A model generated the notes under the pieces. That model was not told the DNA's origin. It was given only the letters and a program-made list of their open reading frames with translations, and did not search any database. Both the position numbers and the translations under genes were made by a program. Shown piece after piece: positions 1 through 5,957 of a DNA stretch of 11,704 bases. The DNA comes from Stephanodiscus triporus (taxonomy: Eukaryota > Bacillariophyta > Thalassiosirophyceae > Thalassiosirales > Thalassiosiraceae), in assembly GCA_036939755.1 (NCBI GenBank), contig JALLAZ010000838.1, forward strand, positions 1 through 11,704, in the 5' to 3' direction. Positions within the stretch are counted from its first letter, which is position 1. Each line of letters starts with the position of its first letter.

Positions 1-213
1 TGGGGTTTCAAGTTTGAGTGCGGACTCCCCAATTTCAATTGCAAGGGGGTGAAAAATGAAAAATTAAGAGCCAACAACGTTTTGCGTTTTGCCAGCCTGA
101 TTTCTTCGCCATTTTTGTACGGCGCGGCAAACGAATCCTCCTTCTTCTGCTGTGCTGTGGTCGACCATCGGCATCGGTGTTTACCATATTATCTCCGAGG
201 TCTATCATTCTGC

Positions 214-1731
214 ATGCTTCGTGGAAGCAAACATTCACAGTCTTCGTCGTCGGTAGTCTCCCTCCTGAAATCGCCGAGCAGTAACAACAGCACCGTCCAC
301 TCAATCAAACGGATGGAAGCCGAAACGGTCGAAACTGCCCCCCTGAATGAAGGAGACATCGACATCATGAAGATCGAGCGATCCGAATCAATGGCGTACG
401 CGGCCCACAGCCCGGTGGGATCGCTGTGGTCGAAACTCGCATACCACGCCCGCTTCAACACCAAGACCTTCGCGGCCGGGATCGGGTCCATCCTAGTCAT
501 ACTGGCATTGGTCGCGGACGAGATGGGCGTCTCCTCCCCCCGCATGATCCCCGACGTCGGGAGCATTCGTGGGGGAGGATCCTACGCCCGGGAACACTGG
601 GGCGGGGCCGTCCACGCCGGGTACTTCGATCCCCGGGATGCGGTCATCGACCAGCGCACCTTCCACTTCGCGGCAGTCACCGACCTAGACAAGCTGTCCG
701 TCGTCAGGGATTCGAAGAAGCCCTTGTTCCGAGCGACGTTGCTCCCGGGAATACTGACCAGGGACGACTCCACTAATAGGTACGTCATCAAGTTCGAGGA
801 ACCCCGAACGCTCGTCTCGCAGCACAACGAGGCGGGGCGGGGGATGGAATTGTCCGAATTGACTGTGTACAAGAACCGCCTTCTCAGCTTCGACGATAGG
901 ACGGGCACTGTCTTCGAGATTTTATCGAGCGCGGACGGTAAGAATTCCTACGTCGTGCCGCGATTCGTCATCACCGAGGGGGACGGCGACACCGACAAGG
1001 GCATGAAGTGGGAGTGGGCCACGATTAAGAACAACGAGCTCATCCTGGGAAGCATGGGGAAGGAGTTCACCAATTCCGCCGGAGAGATCGAGAATACGAA
1101 TAATCTGTGGGTGGCGGTCCTGAACGAACGAGGAGAATTGCGGAGAGATGATTGGCAGGACAAGTTTACATTCGTCAGGCAGTTGGTCGGGGCGGGTCCT
1201 CCTGGATGTAAGTAGGGAATTGTTGAAGTGATAGATGTATCTGATTCTTTTATATTTTTCCCTCATCCCGCTCGATTGCGATGCCTCTTGTCAGATATCA
1301 TCATGGAGGCTATTTTATGGAGTGACCATTTGAAGCAGTGGGTGTTCTTGCCCAGGAGGATTTCCAGTACCATGTATGATGAGAATGAAGATGAACGAAA
1401 GGGCAGCAACAAAGTGGTATTGGTGAATGATAAGTTTACTGAAGGACGCGTTGTGGAGATTAAGATGAAGCCTACTGATATGGACCCGTTGCACGGATTC
1501 TCCACTTTCGCCTTCGTTCCTGGGACTAGGGATCACCATGCCTTGGCTGTTCGTTCCGTGGAAGAAGATTGCACCGGGGCAGATGAGCTTTGTAAACAAC
1601 GTTCTTACGTAATGGTGTTTGATATCTTGACCGGAGAGGTGCTGATGGACGAAGTGAAGATCGATATGACAGAGAAGTTTGAGGGTATTGAGTTTGTTAA
1701 TATTCACACCCCTCCCCCCGAGTGGAAATAA
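214..1731 (+). CDS. Membrane-anchored apyrase (soluble calcium-activated nucleotidase / CANT1 family), two exons
   Basis: Exons are 214-1207 and 1295-1731, giving 476 aa from the first in-frame ATG. The family hydrolyses nucleoside di- and triphosphates in a Ca-dependent way, in the secretory pathway or outside the cell. Family blocks seen in order: GRGMELSELTVYKNRLLSFD, DDRTGTVFEI, EGDGDTDKG followed by KWEWATIKN, LGSMGKEF, then across the splice GPPGY...LWSD, WVFLPRR, DDE-like ENEDERKGSN, HGFSTFAFVPGT, and a C-terminal FEGIEFVNI. A short hydrophobic stretch at about residues 86-101 (FAAGIGSILVILALVA) precedes the catalytic part, so I infer a type II anchor with a cytosolic N-tail. The start is uncertain: the frame stays open to the window edge, the first ATG is at 214, and a second at 313 would give 443 aa. 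Exon 1 is GC-rich while exon 2 uses more A/T-ending codons. The family assignment is secure; substrate and location are inferred. Confidence 0.88.
1208..1294 (+). other. Intron in the apyrase gene (87 nt, phase 1)
   Basis: The donor is GTAAGT directly after GGA T; the acceptor is the pyrimidine-rich CCTCTTGTCAG. Joining T with AT restores a Tyr codon and the family sequence PPGYIIMEAILWSD. Without splicing, the upstream frame stops at TAG 1213-1215. Confidence 0.92.
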
Positions 1732-1892
1732 CCTACTTATGGGCTCATTGTATTAAAGATCTAGAATGTTGTTCTGACATTCAGTCGAATGATGAGGATT
1801 CGTTCGGAGATAAAAATATTCCAAAGGTTCAGAACCGAGATATCGTCCTAAGGTTTCATATGAGCAGATTGCACATAAGTAATAGAATAGGG

Positions 1893-3390
1893 TTAAATAA
1901 TGCCCCATTTATGATAATGATAAACTACCTCGTCCTCCTCCTGAGGCACCGGCGCCGGATCCTGAGGCTCCTCCTGAGGAGTTGTCCAATGAATAGGGGC
2001 ATGTCGCTTGCTGCTTCGATCTCCTGATCTGTAAAACCACAGTTGCGTACGGTCGCAAACGTTTCGCAAAATTCTTTCCATTTTACCACTCCAAGTTGGT
2101 ACATTAGAGCCTAACAAAAAGCATAGAAGCAGTAAAGCGAAACAAAATTGAAATCCATTGTGTTTGTCTGTCGACAGCAGCAACAAGAATGTCAATGCGC
2201 TTTTTCTTCATTAAGTTGTTTTAGTACCAGCCACTTGTGGAACTTCTCTAAACATGCCAATTCAAGCTCCTCCTGGTCAAATTCTTCATTGTTGTCAGCA
2301 AATTCATGCACCAAATCCCATCCTTGTTGACCCCACCAAGCTCACTAATGTACATACGGCATATGGCTGGGTGGTCTGCCAATCCTGGTGGTGCCCGTAA
2401 ATGGCAATATCGCTGGGCCTGGGACTATTGTCGCATTGATCGATGGACAATCCACATAAGTAACACCAGATCGTCTTGCAGGAGTTACACGTCATGTGTG
2501 TGCACATTCCATCCTTGCGACCAATGATTCCACAGTTCGGACCAGGACAAGCCATGCCATTGCCCTTGACCACGGCGTTGTCAAATTTGACTTTTTCTTT
2601 GCGCAAAGCATGACACATAAGGTGCTTTTCACGTCAAGCTTGCTCAAGAAAAACTGCGTCGCCATCCTCATTATCTTCCGCCTCATTGCCATCGAATGCA
2701 GGAAATTCAGGAAATGCACTCCACGCAATGTACTATCCACAAAGTTCGTTGTGACAAAAAAACAAGGGTGGATTGTCCAAGTGCACCTTGCTGTACTTAC
2801 AGCTGACACAGCTCAACAACCATTCACCATCACCCAGCATCCCAATTGTGACAAAGGTGAGATAGGTGGACATTTGTTCAGGTTTGAGTGTTCTCTCAAA
2901 TCTCAAACAAGGTACTGCTGATTAGTCCCCCGCAAATAGAACATTTAGGAAACGGGAGAATTCCCTTGATCCCTTGCTCCAGTGTAGACTCTGCGAACAC
3001 TGCTGAGCACTCGCCACACAGCGTATGGCTACTCTGGCATGTCAATTTGAGAGCATCAAGCTCTTTGATGGTGTCCATGCAGGAAATACATGTTTCCGTG
3101 ATGATGTGGCCCTTCATCCCCTTCCTCCCCTTCTCCCTCGCGCGGGTGACGTGATCGCCGTCATCCTCATCCTTGTTGTCCTCGTCATCCTTGTCATCCT
3201 TGTCATCTTCTTCATCCTCGTCGTCCTTGTCAATCCGTCTCTCGAGAATGTAAGGTTGATTGAATGTTTGTCACTAAGGTCCTTGACAATCTCAATGCTG
3301 ACTGGGGTCGCCATCGGTGGATTTGGCGGACTTAGCGTGATGACAATGGGGATGATGGGATCAATGTCTAGCAATCTCAATGTCCTCGAG
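1893..3390 (-). pseudogene. Decayed RBR (RING-IBR-RING2) E3 ubiquitin ligase
   Basis: RBR ligases pass ubiquitin from an E2 through a RING2 cysteine to the substrate. An acidic Asp/Glu/Lys linker (about 3130-3235) leads into RING1 (2905-3117): CISC, then C-x3-H-x2-C-x2-C, then CSIC. An IBR part follows (about 2735-2910) with SCVSCKY, FFCHNELCG and, in another frame, HCVEC (2716-2727). RING2 (about 2410-2590) has CPGPNC, GRKDGMCTHMTC and WCYLCG, so the likely transfer Cys is present. A tail reads MYISELGGVNK, then DLVHEFADNNEEFDQEEL, ending at TGA 2192-2194. Still further down, KWKEFCETFATVRNCGF and a PQEEPQDPAP segment run to TAA 1893. The frame changes near 3240, 2910, 2735, 2710, 2365 and 2330. 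In-frame stops lie at 2733-2735 (TAG) and 2634-2636 (TGA). No GT-AG introns of sensible size remove these breaks, so I call it a pseudogene. Its N-terminal limit is uncertain. Confidence 0.8.
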
Positions 3391-3514
3391 AATCTGGACA
3401 GGGGTGGGAATTCCTTGAGGTGCTATTTTGCATCAACAAAGGGGGGATGACAACGACAGCCATCGGGGCACATCAACGTCTTACGCATACAATCAAGGAT
3501 GTAACCAGACGATA

Positions 3515-3775
3515 ATGAACAATATTGTGTCGACTGTGAATCGCATGCTGGATAACATCGAGAGGGAACACGCGAGGAGGATGGTGAGGGGGGGGAGGCT
3601 TGTCGCCGCATTGAAGCAATGCAGTGTTCGATGGGGGGAGGAGGAGGAGAATGGACAATGGGGAGGGATCTCTATCGATGCGGGAGGCTCAGATTGCAAC
3701 TACGACTACAACTATGATGAACTCACAAGGAAAGAAGCGATGGAGGAGGAGGAGGAGGGTGGAGGAGATGACTAG
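3515..3775 (+). CDS. Doubtful small acidic ORF, unknown function
   Basis: The frame is open from 3419 but its first ATG is at 3515, giving 86 aa. I recognise no family. The N-terminal half could be helical (NNIVSTVNRMLDNIERE, then HARRMVRGGRLVAALKQC); the C-terminal half is Gly-, Tyr- and acid-rich, ending EEEEEGGGDD. After the TAG at 3773-3775 the same frame continues another 28 codons with a similar acidic character (RNEDDDDDDRE) before TAA. A G6 run at 3441-3446 sits where an upstream plus-strand frame ends. This may therefore be an exon or a remnant of a broken gene rather than a complete one. It lies between the RBR pseudogene and the gamma-CA gene. Low confidence that it is translated. 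Confidence 0.25.
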   Translation: MNNIVSTVNRMLDNIEREHARRMVRGGRLVAALKQCSVRWGEEEENGQWGGISIDAGGSDCNYDYNYDELTRKEAMEEEEEGGGDD

Positions 3776-3900
3776 CCGGGGAGGACGATGGATCGGAATG
3801 AAGATGACGACGATGACGATCGTGAATGCTATGGAGATCGATCTTATGGGATATGTTTGTAAACTCCTGTTCACTGCGACTAAACTCGCTATTTATATGT

Positions 3901-4090
3901 TTACAATTTCACTCTCACTCTCAACTCATCGGTTGCATCCTCTTCCCTATCATACAAATCCTGGATTGGTTTATGATCGATTCCTTCGTCCATTTTTTGG
4001 CCCTTCAATCCCTCCTTAACTGTCAGATTCTTATCCTTATCGGAACTACTCGGAAGTTCAATCGGTTTATTTGATTCGACGCGCCCGTGC
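3901..4090 (-). other. Probable true C-terminal coding segment of the gamma-CA gene, in a shifted frame
   Basis: In the minus frame ending at TAA 3901-3903 the sequence reads like ordinary protein: RVESNKPIELPSSSDKDKN, then LTVKEGLKGQKMDEG, DHKPIQDLYDREEDATDE and a VRVKL end. The annotated gamma-CA frame over the same bases instead ends NFRVVPIRIRI, which looks out-of-frame. A 1-nt loss near 4080-4090 would join the two. So would a 56-nt intron (GTACGA...CCGAG), but its splice sites are weak and it is shorter than the other introns here. Known relatives have a C-terminal extension after the AQSH helix, which fits. Confidence 0.55.
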
Positions 4091-5099
4091 CCAGAAGATC
4101 GTACCGTATGAAAGAATCCGGGACATTCCCACCCAATTCCATGACGTGGCTGTGCGATTGTGCCACGTTTATGTATTTCTCGGCCTGCGTCCGCAGCCGC
4201 GCCCTCTCCTCGGCCGACAAGTCCCGTAACTTCCTCGCCGGATTTCCGCCCCACAACTCCCCCTCCCTCACGACCTGCCCCCGTTCGACGACCGCCCCCG
4301 CCGCCACGAACGACTGACCTTCCACGACGCACCCGGGCTTCAACACGGCTCCCATGCCGATGAGCGACTCGTCCCCGACCGTCGCCGAGTGTATGTGCGC
4401 CGCGTGTCCGACCGTGACGTACCGCCCGATCGTCGTGTGACCCTCGTAGGACGTCACGATGCACCCGTCCTGCACGTTCGTGCCCTCCCCGACGTATATC
4501 CCCCCCCCGTTGGCCCCCCCGATCGTCGGATGGCCGATCCCGCTCGCGGCGTCGAGCATTCCCGCGTCGAGCCTGCGCTCGTGGCCGCCCACCGGCATGG
4601 CCCTCCATCGCTCCTCCTCCTCCGCGGAGCTGATCGTGCCGATCCCGCGTGCGGCGACGTCCGCCTTGAGCATCGCCTTGTAAAATATCGACACGTCGGG
4701 GGAAAGGTGGACGTTGCCGATGAGGGTGGCGCACGGCGCGAGGAACGCGACGCACCGCCGACGACGATCTCCCGCCAGCGACTCGTCGACGTCGTCGTCG
4801 TCGTCGTCGACGACGCGGCCACCGCTACCGATCATCCTCCCCGTCGTCTCCGCCCGACTCCCCCCTTCGCCATCGGTCAGGCCGGGAACCGTCGGCTCGC
4901 CCCTGCGGAGGAGTCCCATCACCTGCCGATGTCGACTCAGGTGATCGTTGAATATGTACGGGTCGTCGTTGCCCATGCGCCGGCCCTGGTTGGCGTGGAT
5001 CGCGCCCCGTACGCCGACGCGGTCGAGGGCCTGGCCGGTCTCGCGCAGGGCACGGGAGAGCACGTGTCTCGCGACGGCGAGGATGGATGGGGCGGGCAT
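4023..5099 (-). CDS. Gamma-carbonic-anhydrase-family protein (mitochondrial complex I type)
   Basis: 358 aa as read. In plants and algae these proteins form the left-handed beta-helix matrix-arm domain of mitochondrial complex I. The N-terminus carries the complex-I type signature ETGQALDRVGVR and DHLSRHRQVM (residues 20-61). Hexapeptide repeats follow: LIGNVHLSPDVSIFYKAMLK (126-145), IYVGEGTNVQDGC (201-213), TIGRYVTVGHAAHIHSATVG (223-242), DESLIGMGAVL, then EGELWGGNPARKLRDLS (279-295) and the C-terminal helix KYINVAQSH. Two of the three zinc histidines are present (H232, H237), but the first is Thr216. Two insertions enlarge the protein: a Gly/acidic segment with a six-Asp run (about 74-114) and an Ala/Glu/Gly segment (about 148-199). 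The start is the first ATG; N-terminal Ala/Arg-rich residues fit a mitochondrial presequence. The true C-terminus may lie further downstream in another frame (see 3901-4090). Family is secure; catalysis is doubtful. Confidence 0.9.
   Translation of the reverse strand: MPAPSILAVARHVLSRALRETGQALDRVGVRGAIHANQGRRMGNDDPYIFNDHLSRHRQVMGLLRRGEPTVPGLTDGEGGSRAETTGRMIGSGGRVVDDDDDDVDESLAGDRRRRCVAFLAPCATLIGNVHLSPDVSIFYKAMLKADVAARGIGTISSAEEEERWRAMPVGGHERRLDAGMLDAASGIGHPTIGGANGGGIYVGEGTNVQDGCIVTSYEGHTTIGRYVTVGHAAHIHSATVGDESLIGMGAVLKPGCVVEGQSFVAAGAVVERGQVVREGELWGGNPARKLRDLSAEERARLRTQAEKYINVAQSHSHVMELGGNVPDSFIRYDLLGTGASNQINRLNFRVVPIRIRI
4782..4815. repeat. GTC/GAC trinucleotide microsatellite inside gamma-CA
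   Basis: A near-perfect run of GTC units broken by GAC, coding on the minus strand for a run of six Asp followed by Val-Asp-Glu (residues 98-106 of the gamma-CA protein). It lies in a lineage-specific insertion, so length variation would probably be tolerated. Confidence 0.85.
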
Positions 5100-5333
5100 C
5101 GTTTTTTCTTCGCGTCTCGCTCTGAGAGAGTGGGAGATAGAGTAGTACGATAGTTACTTATTGCTGACGGGATGGAGGGGGGGAGGCGAGGCTACAACAA
5201 GATAATACCTAATATGGTATCTACTGTGTATTGTACCTACCTAGAGGAGTGGCGATTTCACTCTCGGCATTTTTGGTCCCGCCATTTTTTTATTGCTCCA
5301 TTCTCCAATAATCGACAACACCCAAAAATAATC
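5100..5333. promoter_or_regulatory. Divergent promoter region of gamma-CA (-) and the coiled-coil gene (+)
   Basis: 234 nt between two divergent start codons must hold both promoters and 5' leaders. It is less GC-rich than the gamma-CA gene. It contains a G7 run (5177-5183) and two T-rich stretches flanking a TCCCGCCA element (about 5270-5292). I see no convincing TATA box. This is inferred from position only. Confidence 0.5.
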
Positions 5334-5642
5334 ATGTCGTCAGCAGGATTAGAGCAAAAACTAAGACAACTCGAGGAGGCTACGGCCGCCGCTCAATCCG
5401 TTCTATTGACGAAAGAATCAGAGCTCTCGTCGGCGTTGGATGCCCTGGCAAAGGCTAAAACGAAACTAAGGAGCCTCGATCCGGAATCGCAGCGAGCGCT
5501 GCAAGTTAACGATACCGAATTGCCTGAATTGATCGGTGCCGAAATCATCGCTCGAGAGGAATATGATACCGCCAAGACGCGGTACGAGACGAACCAAAAA
5601 TATTTATCGTTATTCAGGGACAGAGTATCTCGAGGAACGTGA
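5334..5642 (+). CDS. Small coiled-coil protein, unknown function
   Basis: 102 aa, lacking any domain I recognise. The sequence is almost wholly helical and charged. Residues about 6-50 (LEQKLRQLEEATAAA and onward through ESELSSALDALAKAKTKL) show a heptad-like spacing of Leu and Ala. A Pro-containing break follows (SLDPESQ), then a second helix about residues 63-95 (ELPELIGAEIIAREEYDTAK, then YETNQKYLSLF). There is no signal peptide or membrane segment, so I infer a soluble protein, perhaps a subunit of a complex. I chose the ATG at 5334 (A at -3) because the in-frame ATG at 5172 would add 54 residues from AT-rich leader with no protein-like character. It is divergent from gamma-CA and convergent with AspRS. 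An AATAAA lies 11 nt after the stop. Confidence 0.7.
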   Translation: MSSAGLEQKLRQLEEATAAAQSVLLTKESELSSALDALAKAKTKLRSLDPESQRALQVNDTELPELIGAEIIAREEYDTAKTRYETNQKYLSLFRDRVSRGT

Positions 5643-5957
5643 TTGTTACATGAATAAAAAGGCCGGTTGAGAGATGAGATCGATGGTTTATGTGTCTACC
5701 GATCGATGAGCGCCATACCATAGTTTGCACAGGGGCTCACATGTTGTATCCTGTTACAATATGAACAGAATTGAACTAACCCCGTTCAAATGAGTATTCT
5801 AGGTAGAAATTGATAATCCATCGTGATCCCCAAAACACGACTTTACTGTCTTTCTAAACTTATGTAGTAGTTTGCTGCTCGGATGTACCTTTTTTTCACC
5901 GAACGATCTCGACAACAAGACACTACTGATACTCCACGAACACGTTTAATCTATCGC
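5643..5957. other. Convergent intergenic region
   Basis: 315 nt between the stop codons of the coiled-coil gene and AspRS. It is AT-richer than both coding regions, and no frame looks like protein. It must contain both 3' UTRs. Apart from the AATAAA at 5653 I see nothing specific. Confidence 0.7.
5653..5658 (+). terminator. Possible polyadenylation hexamer AATAAA
   Basis: AATAAA starts 10 nt past the stop codon of the coiled-coil gene. Diatoms do not depend strongly on this hexamer, so it may be chance in an AT-rich 3' end. Confidence 0.3.

Noticed and set aside
2733..2800. A 68-nt GTAAGT...GATAG intron that would remove the TAG at 2733 in the RBR remnant
   Set aside because: It would also delete the conserved FFCHNELCG zinc-ligand segment and would not repair the other shifts or the TGA at 2634.
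2496..2921. 141-codon plus-strand frame across the pseudogene, and a similar one at 3025-3450 with a Leu/Val/Ile run
   Set aside because: These are antisense to RING/IBR motifs; the hydrophobic run at about 3160-3230 is the complement of the acidic linker, not a membrane protein.
4389..5153. 254-codon plus-strand open frame opposite gamma-CA
   Set aside because: It is antisense to a clear gamma-CA frame; composition is Arg/Pro/Val-rich with no family motifs, as expected from GC-rich shadow frames.
5172..5333. In-frame upstream ATG that would lengthen the coiled-coil protein by 54 residues
   Set aside because: The added segment is AT-rich leader with aromatic/His residues unlike the helical body, and the ATG at 5334 has the better context.
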